Below, in pieces: positions 41,631 to 51,099 of a stretch of DNA of 64,000 nucleotides (within the stretch, counting starts at the first letter, position 1; each line of letters opens with the position of its first letter). Both the position numbers and the translations under genes were made by a program. The notes under the pieces were generated by a model, which worked only from the letters and a program-made list of their open reading frames with translations, was not told the DNA's origin and did not search any database. The stretch spans positions 90,469 to 154,468 of the forward strand of contig NZ_FOCB01000011.1 of NCBI RefSeq assembly GCF_900109995.1. Reading direction: 5' to 3'. This DNA comes from Pseudomonas sp. ok272. Lineage in GTDB: Bacteria; Pseudomonadota; Gammaproteobacteria; Pseudomonadales; Pseudomonadaceae.

Positions 41631-41751
41631 TGCATCATCCTTTTGCTGTATCAGAAAGGTAAAGCTCTCACGCTACCAATATGCCATCACCATGTACACC
41701 CTGAAAAATCTGCATCCTCTCAACCCAAGAAAACCTCAAAGATTGTTTTTA

Positions 41752-41780
41752 TTGACTTGTTAACCTTTTAGGTTATTTTT
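41752..41780 (+). promoter_or_regulatory. Early rightward promoter with CI operator copy
   Basis: -35 TTGACT (41752-41757) and -10 TATTTT (41774-41779), 16-bp spacing. Between them is TTAACC-TTTTA-GGTTAT (41760-41776), a one-mismatch copy of the operator near cI. It would silence the 41815-46612 operon, including xis and int, in the lysogen. Confidence 0.72.
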
Positions 41781-41814
41781 ATCTCACTCTTCCACCACAG
41801 AGCGAGGCGACACC

Positions 41815-41991
41815 ATGCACACCACAGCCACCCTGCACGTCCACCCGACCGCTGCTGACCCGTTCCGCATCTTCGAGATCCGCCGCCTGGCGCGGATTTG
41901 CGGCTGCACCTTCATCGCGTCCAAACCCAAGCCGAAGCAGCGTACCGCACCCACCCCATTCGACCCGAACGGCGGAGGGCACGCAGCATGA
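41815..41991 (+). CDS. Small 58-aa phage protein
   Basis: 58 aa, MHTTATLHVHPTAADPFRIF then EIRRLARICGCTFIASKPKP. The ATG has GGCGA upstream and the TGA overlaps the ATG of the next gene (ATGA at 41988). It belongs to a class of tiny conserved early proteins common in Pseudomonas phages; function unknown. It is the first gene behind the operator-controlled promoter. Confidence 0.65.
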   Translation: MHTTATLHVHPTAADPFRIFEIRRLARICGCTFIASKPKPKQRTAPTPFDPNGGGHAA

Positions 41992-42578
41992 GCAAGTTCA
42001 AGATCGACAACCGCACCCTCACCTTGCTCAGCGCCCAGGTCAACCTGAGCGAAACCTTCAACCACGTCCTGCGCGCCACGCCACAACGCCAGGCGTTGGC
42101 CCTACGCCTGAAGGTCGAGCGCAGCAAAGTAGACACGCGCTTCACCGTTGAACTGGGCAGCGAACGCCACACGTTGACCCTGGCCAACAGCAAGAAGATG
42201 CACCTCAAGCTGGCCGACTTCATCGAAGAGATCGCCAACGGCCCGACTGATCACAGCAACCCGGTCGAGCCGTCGTCATTGCCCCATGCAAACCGCCGCT
42301 ACGGCGCCTTCGAGATCGAGCACAAACAGCAAGTGTTCGACCTGGTGTGCACCGGCGGCGCGATCAGCCTCGACCTGGGCTTCGAGCTGCCCATCCAACT
42401 GGCGATCCACCGCAACAAAACACGGGCCGGCATCACCACCATCATGAGCATCGGCGTCAAAAAGCCACGCACCAAGTGCTTTACCGCCTACGGCTCCGAC
42501 GTCGAGGTGTACGCCATGGTCGCCGAATCCATCACCCACCTGGCTGCTGCGGCGACTCCTACCGCGCACGCCGCCTAG
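41988..42578 (+). CDS. Phage early protein, unknown
   Basis: 196 aa from MSKFKIDNRTLTLLSAQVNL. Beta-rich, with RRYGAFEIEHKQQVFDLVCT-type segments. The start at 41988, with GGAGG upstream, is preferred to the frame's first ATG at 41898, which lies inside the preceding gene. No family I recognise; conserved early-operon position. Confidence 0.68.
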   Translation: MSKFKIDNRTLTLLSAQVNLSETFNHVLRATPQRQALALRLKVERSKVDTRFTVELGSERHTLTLANSKKMHLKLADFIEEIANGPTDHSNPVEPSSLPHANRRYGAFEIEHKQQVFDLVCTGGAISLDLGFELPIQLAIHRNKTRAGITTIMSIGVKKPRTKCFTAYGSDVEVYAMVAESITHLAAAATPTAHAA

Positions 42579-42587
42579 GAGGTCACC

Positions 42588-42872
42588 ATGGAACGTAGCC
42601 TGGAAAAAGCCGCGAAGTACTTCGGCCTCACCCGACCCAAGCTGATCGCCCTCATGCGCGGCAAAGGCCTGCTCGACGACCGCAACCTGCCGGCATTCCC
42701 GGTTCGGGATCGCGAGTATCTGCGGATCAAGGATGGCACCTGGTACCACGAAACGGCCGGCATGCAATACAGCCAGTCGACCAAGGTCCGGCAGGCCGGC
42801 ATGCGCTGGCTGGCCGAACAGCTGGGGCTCGAACTGCCTGCCATCCCGGCCGACCGTCGTGACGTGGCCTAG
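42588..42872 (+). CDS. KilAC-type phage antirepressor domain protein
   Basis: 94 aa. AAKYFGLTRPKLIALMRGKG and QYSQSTKVRQAGMRWLAEQL are the KilA C-terminal (phage antirepressor) pattern. The N-terminal Bro/AntA half is missing, so this is the short stand-alone form. Strong AGGAGG precedes the ATG. Confidence 0.82.
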   Translation: MERSLEKAAKYFGLTRPKLIALMRGKGLLDDRNLPAFPVRDREYLRIKDGTWYHETAGMQYSQSTKVRQAGMRWLAEQLGLELPAIPADRRDVA

Positions 42873-43080
42873 GGAGTACGCCCGCCAGATCGTCGCCATG
42901 CGCACACGCGAGGAGCGCAATGCCGCGCTCCTCGAAGTGCCGGAACATCTGCGCGAGCTAACCAAACGCCACTGCCTGAACGCCTGGAACCACCCGTCAC
43001 GGTTAAATCGCAAGGAGGCCGAGCAAGCCAATGAGTCACACCAACCAAACACCACTGCGCCTGCTACCCGCGCCGGATAG
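42859..43080 (+). CDS. Small phage protein (73 aa)
   Basis: 73 aa from GTG at 42859, overlapping the antirepressor stop. VTWPREYARQIVAMRTREER and LLEVPEHLRELTKRHCLNAW are a pattern I have often seen in Pseudomonas phage early operons, after KilAC or replication genes. Function unknown. It overlaps the next gene by 50 bp in another frame. Confidence 0.65.
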   Translation: MTWPREYARQIVAMRTREERNAALLEVPEHLRELTKRHCLNAWNHPSRLNRKEAEQANESHQPNTTAPATRAG

Positions 43081-43348
43081 CTCCACCGTCGAGATGCTGC
43101 ATCACCTCTTCGGCGACGTACTTATCCCCCTGGAAAAGCTGCGCGTGCACTACTTCAAGAACCTCAATGAAAAGACCTTCACCGAGGCGATCAAGAACGG
43201 TCGGATTCAACTGCCCGTGACCACCCTCGACCAGAGCGTTAAGGCGTTGCGGTACGTCCACATCAAGCACGTCGCCGCCTTGATCGACATCCAGGCCTAC
43301 AAGGCGGACGAAGACATGCCACGACCACCCAGCGAGCAAGACAACTAA
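43031..43348 (+). CDS. PrtN-family transcription activator
   Basis: 105 aa. LFGDVLIPLEKLRVHYFKNL and GRIQLPVTTLDQSVKALRYV are the PrtN (pyocin activator) pattern. PrtN-like proteins activate late pyocin or phage genes after SOS. AAGGAGG lies ahead of the ATG. It is in the operon leading to xis-int. Confidence 0.82.
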   Translation: MSHTNQTPLRLLPAPDSSTVEMLHHLFGDVLIPLEKLRVHYFKNLNEKTFTEAIKNGRIQLPVTTLDQSVKALRYVHIKHVAALIDIQAYKADEDMPRPPSEQDN

Positions 43349-43398
43349 CCGAGAACAGGCTGCCACCACCAGCCAACAAACCACCAGGAGCACACCAC

Positions 43399-43815
43399 AT
43401 GACCACCATGCAAATCTGCGCACTCATCAGCACCATCATCGCGGCCGCTCTTCTCTACTGGACCGGCTATCGCGGAGGACTGGTCGACGGACGATACGAA
43501 GGCAAGGAAGAAGGCAAAAACACCGAACGCGCCGACAACGCCAAGACCATCAACGAACTGAAAGCCTCCCTCCAGTTCATTCGCGGCGATCACCAGCGCC
43601 TGGCCCAGTTGTGCAAGCAACTCAAAACCAGCCAGACCCTGAGCCCGGACAACCACGAGAATCTGCTGGCCATCGCTGAAAAGCTCAAGCTCGCTGCCGA
43701 CACCTTCCGCGCTGTGAACTCCCAGTGCCAGGCCACACAGGCCCTAGCCCTACGCAACAAAGCCCTGAGCATGGCCGCGCAACTCGAACCAGCCGCACAG
43801 GAGGACGCCGCATGA
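43399..43815 (+). CDS. Membrane-anchored coiled-coil protein, unknown
   Basis: 138 aa: one N-terminal transmembrane segment (MQICALISTIIAAALLYWTG) and a coiled-coil cytoplasmic or periplasmic part (residues about 45-100). AGGAG precedes the ATG. Its stop overlaps the next ATG (ATGA). Function not known. Confidence 0.68.
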   Translation: MTTMQICALISTIIAAALLYWTGYRGGLVDGRYEGKEEGKNTERADNAKTINELKASLQFIRGDHQRLAQLCKQLKTSQTLSPDNHENLLAIAEKLKLAADTFRAVNSQCQATQALALRNKALSMAAQLEPAAQEDAA

Positions 43816-43886
43816 GCTGGCTCCTTACCCACGCCGGCAAGCACTTCGACCCACTCGCACTCGAACACCGGAGGAAAGCGGCATGA
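43812..43886 (+). CDS. Very small ORF in an ATGA-coupled chain
   Basis: 24 codons, MSWLLTHAGKHFDPLALEHR. It is coupled at both ends by ATGA overlaps with 43815 and 43883, suggesting real translation, possibly only to couple ribosomes onto the next gene. Interestingly its start MSWLLTHA resembles the MSWLFSQA start of the overprinted gene at 44141. Confidence 0.45.
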   Translation: MSWLLTHAGKHFDPLALEHRRKAA

Positions 43887-44140
43887 AGACCGACCAGAAC
43901 AACACCGAGGCCTTGCCCGCGTTGCTCCGCGCCACCGCCAGCGTCGACGCGCTTGTAACAAACAGCCTCTGCTGCGCAGCAGCAGGCATTACTGCCCTTC
44001 CCCAAGCCACCGCTAAGGCACGTATACCCCACGAAAAGCTGCGCGGGGCAGCCACACCTGATGCAACGCTATTCGCTCAGGATAGCCCGCTCGCGCAGCC
44101 TGTTGTGGGGTATATGCATCAGTTGCTGGAGGCAAAGTGA
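43883..44140 (+). CDS. 85-aa protein upstream of the methyltransferase, unknown
   Basis: 85 aa from MKTDQNNTEALPALLRATAS, with GGAGG upstream. Ala-rich, contains LVTNSLCCAAAGITALPQAT. The stop TGA overlaps the GTG of the methyltransferase gene. No family recognised. Confidence 0.6.
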   Translation: MKTDQNNTEALPALLRATASVDALVTNSLCCAAAGITALPQATAKARIPHEKLRGAATPDATLFAQDSPLAQPVVGYMHQLLEAK

Positions 44141-45159
44141 ATGAGCTGGCTCTTTTCGCAGGCGCTGGTGGCGGAGTACTCGGAGGCCACTTGCTGGGCT
44201 GGCGCACCGTCTGCGCCGTTGAACGTGATGCCTACGCCGCACAAGTTTTGGCGCAACGACAAAACGATGGAGCCCTCCCACCTTTCCCGATTTGGTCTGA
44301 AGTGTGCAGTTTTGACGGAAGACCATGGCGAGGCCTTATTGACGTCGTTTCGGGCGGGTTTCCCTGTCAGGACATTTCCTCCGCCGGTAGCGGCGGAGGA
44401 ATCGATGGGGCTCGATCGGGCCTTTGGCGGCAGATGGCAAGAATTATCCGTGAGGTACGACCTAGATTCGTCTACGTGGAAAACTCACCAATGCTTGTGG
44501 GCAGAGGACTTGCCGTGGTCCTCGGTGACCTTGCCGAAATGGGGTATGACGCTCGGTGGGGCATTGTTGGAGCGGCAGACCTCGGGGCGCTCCACCAGCG
44601 CGATCGTATCTGGATTGTGGCCAACGCCAACGGTACACGGCAATCACAACCAACCAGGTGCGAGCAAGAACGCGGGCTGGGGATTGAGCAGTGCAGTGAA
44701 GCTCTGGACAACGCCGAGCGCGAGCGACAGCACCAGAGGGGGGCAGATTACCAGCAACATGTCGGGCACCAGCCTCGCACAACAGATCAACACCCCGGAG
44801 CGCTGGCCAACGCCAACGGCGACAGACAGCACTCGCGGTGCGTCACCAGCAGACAGGCTACGCAAATCCCCAGGGCTGCCAGCTGCGGTTGTGATGTGGC
44901 GGACTCCACAAGCCAGCGACTCCAACAAATGGAGCAACCAGAGCCTTGCAGAGCGCCAGGCGAAGGGTCAACAGATCCGTCTCAATACACAGGTCTCGCC
45001 AGGCGGTGGCCAGGGTGGCCAACTGAACCCTCAGTGGGTCGAGTGGCTGATGGGGTGGCCCATCGGGTGGACCGAATTAGGGCCCTTGGCAATGGACAGG
45101 TTCCAAGAGTGGCGGCAGCAGCATTCATCCTCCTTACAGAACGCGTAAACAGCGCTTAG
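44137..45159 (+). CDS. Phage C5-cytosine DNA methyltransferase
   Basis: 340 aa. Motif I LALFAGAGGGVLGGH (residues 4-18), motif IV GGFPCQDIS with catalytic C77, motif VI ENS (115-117), motif VIII QRDR (154-157) and a final GNGQVPRVAA (motif X) are all intact. The target-recognition stretch between motifs VIII and X (about 160-310) is unusual: four loosely repeated units, such as VANANGTRQ and LANANGDRQ. GTG start overlapping the previous stop, GGAGG 4-5 bases upstream. No matching restriction gene. The entire gene is also open in the +1 frame (next entry). Confidence 0.9.
   Translation: MNELALFAGAGGGVLGGHLLGWRTVCAVERDAYAAQVLAQRQNDGALPPFPIWSEVCSFDGRPWRGLIDVVSGGFPCQDISSAGSGGGIDGARSGLWRQMARIIREVRPRFVYVENSPMLVGRGLAVVLGDLAEMGYDARWGIVGAADLGALHQRDRIWIVANANGTRQSQPTRCEQERGLGIEQCSEALDNAERERQHQRGADYQQHVGHQPRTTDQHPGALANANGDRQHSRCVTSRQATQIPRAASCGCDVADSTSQRLQQMEQPEPCRAPGEGSTDPSQYTGLARRWPGWPTEPSVGRVADGVAHRVDRIRALGNGQVPRVAAAAFILLTERVNSA
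44141..45148 (+). CDS. Overprinted 335-aa protein in the +1 frame of the methyltransferase
   Basis: ATG four bases after the methyltransferase GTG; the shared GGAGG is 8 bases away, the better spacing. The frame covers 99 percent of the methyltransferase. The protein begins MSWLFSQALVAEYSEATCWA and contains SRFGLKCAVLTEDHGEALLT, RAGFPVRTF (opposite motif IV), WKTHQCLWAEDLPWSS, four W-x-T-P repeats (W160, W189, W222, W253; WPTPTATDS, WTTPSASDS, WRTPQASDS) and C-terminal LNPQWVEWLMGWPIGW. I recall phage proteins of unknown function with exactly these features (MSWLFSQALV... and WPTPTA repeats), so it is likely expressed. A frame of this length could also persist by chance in GC-rich DNA; function unknown. 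Confidence 0.65.
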   Translation: MSWLFSQALVAEYSEATCWAGAPSAPLNVMPTPHKFWRNDKTMEPSHLSRFGLKCAVLTEDHGEALLTSFRAGFPVRTFPPPVAAEESMGLDRAFGGRWQELSVRYDLDSSTWKTHQCLWAEDLPWSSVTLPKWGMTLGGALLERQTSGRSTSAIVSGLWPTPTVHGNHNQPGASKNAGWGLSSAVKLWTTPSASDSTRGGQITSNMSGTSLAQQINTPERWPTPTATDSTRGASPADRLRKSPGLPAAVVMWRTPQASDSNKWSNQSLAERQAKGQQIRLNTQVSPGGGQGGQLNPQWVEWLMGWPIGWTELGPLAMDRFQEWRQQHSSSLQNA

Positions 45160-45233
45160 CCAAGAGCATTGCCGTTGTGACGTGTATGACCAACAACCAC
45201 TTTCTCCCGCTTCGTACGGCATGGAGCATCACC

Positions 45234-45578
45234 ATGGCAGTAGCCGAACAGATTGATGAAAGCGTCATGGGCGACAAAGTGCCCGAGGCAAAGATGGCCG
45301 AGATCCTCGGGACAACCATTGCCGCACTTCGCTCGAAACGTGCTCGAAACCAGATCCCCCTCGGAGTCTGGAACAAGCACGGCAGCAGGATCCTCTATAG
45401 CATCAGGAGATACTACGAATGGCTCGAAAGTCAGTGGGTATGCCCGCAGGAATGGACATCCACCACGGATCAATCCGCATCCGCTTCATGTGGAACGGCA
45501 GCCGGCGCAGCGAAACGCTCCCCTATCCCCCGACACAGAAAGGCTTCAAATCAGCCGCACAGGTTAGTGATCAGGTAA
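45234..45578 (+). CDS. xis: Excisionase-like DNA-binding protein
   Basis: 114 aa from MAVAEQIDESVMGDKVPEAK (GGAG 7 bases upstream; a GTG at 45177 and an ATG at 45186 are alternatives). AEILGTTIAALRSKRARNQI followed by WNKHGSRILYSIRRYYEWLE is a small winged-helix pattern common in excisionases next to tyrosine integrases. Its last 53 codons overlap the 5' end of int in a different frame. Confidence 0.72.
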   Translation: MAVAEQIDESVMGDKVPEAKMAEILGTTIAALRSKRARNQIPLGVWNKHGSRILYSIRRYYEWLESQWVCPQEWTSTTDQSASASCGTAAGAAKRSPIPRHRKASNQPHRLVIR

Positions 45579-46612
45579 ACAGCCTGATCAAACTGGGACT
45601 GCTCGACGACGATAAGTACGCCGAGCTGTTTCCCAGCTCTATCAACGTTGCCGGCGGGAAAATCAATTTCGGCGAATATGCGCAACTCTGGCTCGATAGT
45701 CGTGCAATTGTTGGCGGGACTAAGCTCGGCTACAAGAGCGCACTGAACCTGTACTGGATGCCTGCCCTGGCGTTGGTACGGATCGACCTGATCACAACCA
45801 CGTTGCTGCGCCGCACGATGGCAGGCATCAAATGGTCATCGCCGGCGGTCAAGCGTAATGCCCTAGTCAAACTGTCGACACTCCTCAAGTCAGCGGTGTC
45901 GGAAGAACTCCTGGCAAAGAACCCGGCAGCGCCCCTGGAGCTTCCAAAGCGTAGCCGCAAAGAGATAGCTCCGTTCACCCTTGACGAGGCCAACGCCATC
46001 ATCAAGAAGATGTACCAGCACGAACACTGGCCAAGCACTATCTATGCAGCTTTTTTCGAGTTTGTATTTTTTACGGGCCTACGACTGTCTGAAGCCCTGG
46101 CGTTGCGGTGGGATGCTGTGAGCATGGAGAACAGAACTGCCCACGTATGTCGTGGGATTGCCCTGGGGGAGGTAGTGGAGCGCACGAAAACCGGGGCTGA
46201 TCGCTTTGTCCTACTCAACGAGCGGGCACTGCACGCCTTACAGTTCGCGAAAAAATATGCAGAACGTCGGAAAAAGGGTGCTGGAAAGATCCTTGAAACC
46301 CCCTACATCTTCCCACCGTCCAAGAACAGCGAGTATGTGCGGCAGACGTCTGACCTACACAAACAGTGGAAACCAACCCTAAAGGCATTGGGGATGCGAC
46401 ACAGACCACCGTACAACTGTCGTCATACCTATGCGACAATATGCATTATGTCTGGCATGAACCCCGCATTCATTTCCCAGCAACTCGGCCACAGTGTCCA
46501 GATGTTGCTGTCTACTTATGCGCGATGGATCAACTCAAGCTCAGATTGGAGCGAACTGGAAAAACTCCAAATTGGTCCCAAATTGGTCCCAGCCCAAATC
46601 AGCGCAACCTAA
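45419..46612 (+). CDS. int: Tyrosine recombinase (prophage integrase)
   Basis: 397 aa. N-terminal arm-binding region (MARKSVGMPAGMDIHHGSIR), core-binding domain about 75-165, catalytic domain with Arg I in FFTGLRLSEALALRW, second Arg in PPYNCRHTYAT (the H of HxxR is a Tyr here, which seems usual in this subfamily), LGHSVQ and nucleophile Tyr in LLSTYARW. AGGAGA precedes the ATG. The gene ends 3 bp before the attR repeat. Its last codons carry two TTGGTCCCA copies (46572-46591) that match 4263-4283. Confidence 0.93.
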   Translation: MARKSVGMPAGMDIHHGSIRIRFMWNGSRRSETLPYPPTQKGFKSAAQVSDQVNSLIKLGLLDDDKYAELFPSSINVAGGKINFGEYAQLWLDSRAIVGGTKLGYKSALNLYWMPALALVRIDLITTTLLRRTMAGIKWSSPAVKRNALVKLSTLLKSAVSEELLAKNPAAPLELPKRSRKEIAPFTLDEANAIIKKMYQHEHWPSTIYAAFFEFVFFTGLRLSEALALRWDAVSMENRTAHVCRGIALGEVVERTKTGADRFVLLNERALHALQFAKKYAERRKKGAGKILETPYIFPPSKNSEYVRQTSDLHKQWKPTLKALGMRHRPPYNCRHTYATICIMSGMNPAFISQQLGHSVQMLLSTYARWINSSSDWSELEKLQIGPKLVPAQISAT

Positions 46613-46632
46613 GCTATTGAAAGGTAAAGTAA

Positions 46633-48222
<1,590 letters not shown>

Positions 48223-48253
48223 GCACCCCGTCTCTCGCAGCGAGCTTCACGCC

Positions 48254-48280
48254 AAAGCCCTGTCCCTGTGACAGGGCTTT
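48254..48280 (+). terminator. Intrinsic terminator after ybiT
   Basis: Perfect 11-bp stem AAAGCCCTGTC / GACAGGGCTTT (48254-48264, 48270-48280) with a 5-nt loop and trailing T's. Confidence 0.85.
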
Positions 48281-48386
48281 TGTGTTTATGGACGCGACAC
48301 GTATGATCGACGTCTCTGATAAAACCCTGCCTCGAACCGTTATCCCTGTAACGCTTCAGAACGCACACTTTCATGGACGAGCGCCT

Positions 48387-49598
48387 ATGCCAACCCCATC
48401 GCTCACCTCCGATGACCTGCCGAGCGAGTCAACCTTCGACCTGCGCCCCCTGCTCTTCGCCAACATGGCCTGCACGATGGCAATGATGGCGTTCGTTTCA
48501 CTGATCGGCCCCATCTCGCGGGTCCTCGGCTTGCAGACCTGGCAGGCCGGTGCCGCGGTAACGGTGTCCGGCGTACTGTGGATGATCTTTGCCCGGCCCT
48601 GGGGCCAGCTCAGCGACCGCCTCGGCCGGCGGCACATCTTGCTGCTCGGCACCGCCGGCTTCACCCTCGCCTACTGGGCGCTGTGCGTGTTCATCGACGT
48701 CTCGCTGCACCTGCTGCCCTCGACCTTGCTGGGGTTTATCGGCTTGATGGCCGGGCGCGGGATCATCGGCATCTTCTATGCCGCGATTCCGGTGGGTGGC
48801 AACGCGCTGATCGCCGATCACATCGAACCTAAATTTCGCGGCCGTGCCATGGCCTCACTGGGGGCCGCCAACGCGTGCGGCCTGGTGATCGGGCCCGCCA
48901 TCGCCGCACTGCTGTCACGCTACAGCCTGAGCCTGCCGTTCTATGCCATGGCCGTGCTGCCGCTACTGGCGTTCCTGGCGCTGCGCTTCAAGCTCAAGGG
49001 CCAGGAACTGCACCTCAAGCAGGCGCCGCGTAGCGTACGCCTGAACGATCCGCGCCTGCGGCGCCCGATGGCCGTCGCATTCGTGGCGATGCTGTGTGTA
49101 TCGATTGCGCAGATCACCGTGGGGTTCTATGCCATCGACAGACTCGGCATGAGCCCCACCGATGCCGCGCAAACGGCCGGGATCGCCCTGACCATGGTCG
49201 GCCTCGCGCTGATTTGCTCGCAATTGATCGTGCGCCAGTTGGCATGGCCACCCTTGCGCCTGATTCGCGTGGGCGCGGTGATTGCCGGCACGGGCTTTGC
49301 CGGCAGCCTGTTCGCCGATACGTCATGGGGACTGTGGCTGTGCTTCTTCGTCTCGGCCGGCGGCATGGGTTGGATCTTCCCGTCCTTCGCCGCCCTGGCC
49401 GCCAACGCCGTGGAGGCCTCGGAGCAAGGCGCTACGGCCGGGAGTATCGGTGCCGCCCAAGGGTTTGGCGTCGTCATCGGGCCATTGGCGGGTACGCTGA
49501 TCTACGCCCTGGACCCAAGGTTGCCCTACCTGGTCGCGGCCGGGTTACTGCTGTTGGTCGCCGCATGGCCAGCGGCAAAACCCTACAAAATGCGATAG
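48387..49598 (+). CDS. MFS transporter
   Basis: 403 aa, 12 predicted transmembrane helices. GQLSDRLGRRHILLLGTAGF is the MFS loop 2-3 motif A; FYAAIPVGGNALIADHIEPK and RGRAMASLGAANACGLVIGP follow. DHA1-type drug/proton antiporter layout; substrate unknown. Start at 48387 is chosen over 48282, which would add a 35-residue polar extension. It overlaps the convergent pssA by 16 bp. Confidence 0.85.
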   Translation: MPTPSLTSDDLPSESTFDLRPLLFANMACTMAMMAFVSLIGPISRVLGLQTWQAGAAVTVSGVLWMIFARPWGQLSDRLGRRHILLLGTAGFTLAYWALCVFIDVSLHLLPSTLLGFIGLMAGRGIIGIFYAAIPVGGNALIADHIEPKFRGRAMASLGAANACGLVIGPAIAALLSRYSLSLPFYAMAVLPLLAFLALRFKLKGQELHLKQAPRSVRLNDPRLRRPMAVAFVAMLCVSIAQITVGFYAIDRLGMSPTDAAQTAGIALTMVGLALICSQLIVRQLAWPPLRLIRVGAVIAGTGFAGSLFADTSWGLWLCFFVSAGGMGWIFPSFAALAANAVEASEQGATAGSIGAAQGFGVVIGPLAGTLIYALDPRLPYLVAAGLLLLVAAWPAAKPYKMR

Positions 49599-50926
49599 AG
49601 CAAGCGTTCAACACGCATCCGGCTGACCCGCCGCAGAAACGTGCTGACGGCCGGCGGGTACTCCAGCAAGGTCTCCAGTTGCTGGTAGCGCTCGATGCGG
49701 CGGGTGTTACGCAAAATATCGCCAAGCTCGGTACGCCGAGGCCCCTGCAACTCGCCCTTGGGATCATCGATCAGCAAGGCGTTTTCCAGGTCCAGGCGGA
49801 ACGCCCGCGGGTTGAGGTTGTTGCCGGTCAACAAGGTGTAGCGCTCGTCGATCCACATGCCCTTGAGGTGATAGGTATTGTCACCTTCGCGCCACAGGTG
49901 CAGGTTCAACAGGCCACTGTCGATCACCCGCTGATGCCGCTTGGCGAAGCGGCGCAGGCTGATTTCGTAGAGGTAGGGCAGCGCCGCAATCACCTTGAAT
50001 GGCTCGCTCGGCGGTATATAGAAGTCGTTGGCCGTCTTGTCGCCAATGACGATGTCGACCTTCACCCCGCGCGCCAGGGCACGATTGATTTCACGGGTCA
50101 CCGGCAACGGCAGGTTGAAATAGGGCGTGCAGATGGTCAACTGATGCCGGGCGCTGGCAATCAACTCGCAGATGACCCGGTTCAACGGATTGTTCTTGCC
50201 CACCCCCAGCAGCGGCGTAACCGACAATCCGTCCTTGGCCAGCGAGCCCTCGGTGGTGTCGTAGGCCGCATGCTTGAGACGGCTGCGCAGATCGCCAATG
50301 TCATTGCGCAAGCTGCGGGTGGTCGGCAAGTTCGGCAGGTCCAGGCGGTGCACCGCCTTGGACGCGACCAGGCCATGCTGCACCAGGTGCTGCATGGAGT
50401 CGGCCAGCGGAGGGCAATTCAACAGGTGATATCGGTCGAAGCGGTACTTGTCGAACTTGTGCAGGTAGACGTTGTTCAGGCTCGCGCCGCTGTAGATCAC
50501 GCAGTCATCGATCACAAAGCCCTTGAGGTGCAACACGCCGAACAGCTCGCGGGTCTGCACCGGCACGCCGTACACCGGCACTTCACTGGCGTGCTCGCGG
50601 GTCTGCTGCTGATACCAGGCCGCATTGCCCGGCTGTTTGCCGGCGCCAATCAGGCCACGCTGGGCCCGCAGCCAGTCCACCACGACCACGATGTCCAACG
50701 CTGGACGCGCCGCCTTGGCGGCATGCAGGGCGTCGAGGATTTCCTGACCGGCCTCATCGTGCTGCAAGTACAGCGCGACGATATAGATACGCTGGGTCGC
50801 CTGGGCGATTTGCTCCAGCAGGCAACGACGGAACTCGGCTGCGCCCGACAGGACAGTGACCGCCTCGGCGGTCAGCGCAAAACCGCGCAGTTTGGGCAAC
50901 AGGGAACGTTTGAAAAGCGACGGCAT
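49583..50926 (-). CDS. pssA: CDP-diacylglycerol-serine O-phosphatidyltransferase
   Basis: 447 aa, PLD superfamily with two HxK(x4)D motifs: HLKGFVIDDCVIYSG and HLKGMWIDERYTLLTGNNLN. Length and motif layout match the Gram-negative PssA, which makes phosphatidylserine, the precursor of phosphatidylethanolamine. Monocistronic. Confidence 0.9.
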   Translation of the reverse strand: MPSLFKRSLLPKLRGFALTAEAVTVLSGAAEFRRCLLEQIAQATQRIYIVALYLQHDEAGQEILDALHAAKAARPALDIVVVVDWLRAQRGLIGAGKQPGNAAWYQQQTREHASEVPVYGVPVQTRELFGVLHLKGFVIDDCVIYSGASLNNVYLHKFDKYRFDRYHLLNCPPLADSMQHLVQHGLVASKAVHRLDLPNLPTTRSLRNDIGDLRSRLKHAAYDTTEGSLAKDGLSVTPLLGVGKNNPLNRVICELIASARHQLTICTPYFNLPLPVTREINRALARGVKVDIVIGDKTANDFYIPPSEPFKVIAALPYLYEISLRRFAKRHQRVIDSGLLNLHLWREGDNTYHLKGMWIDERYTLLTGNNLNPRAFRLDLENALLIDDPKGELQGPRRTELGDILRNTRRIERYQQLETLLEYPPAVSTFLRRVSRMRVERLLYRIL

Positions 50927-51099
50927 AGGGCTCGCAAATGGGTCAAATCCGAAGAGCCGACGAGCTTACACCAAGGATTGGCCCCGGTCTTGTTACTGTC
51001 TGTAATGGCCTGAGCGACCGGTCGCCGCAGACGGTGGTTATCGGTAAGATGGCGCCCTGCCTCACCCCAGCCCAGTGCCCCAACGAATAAGTCGATCCC

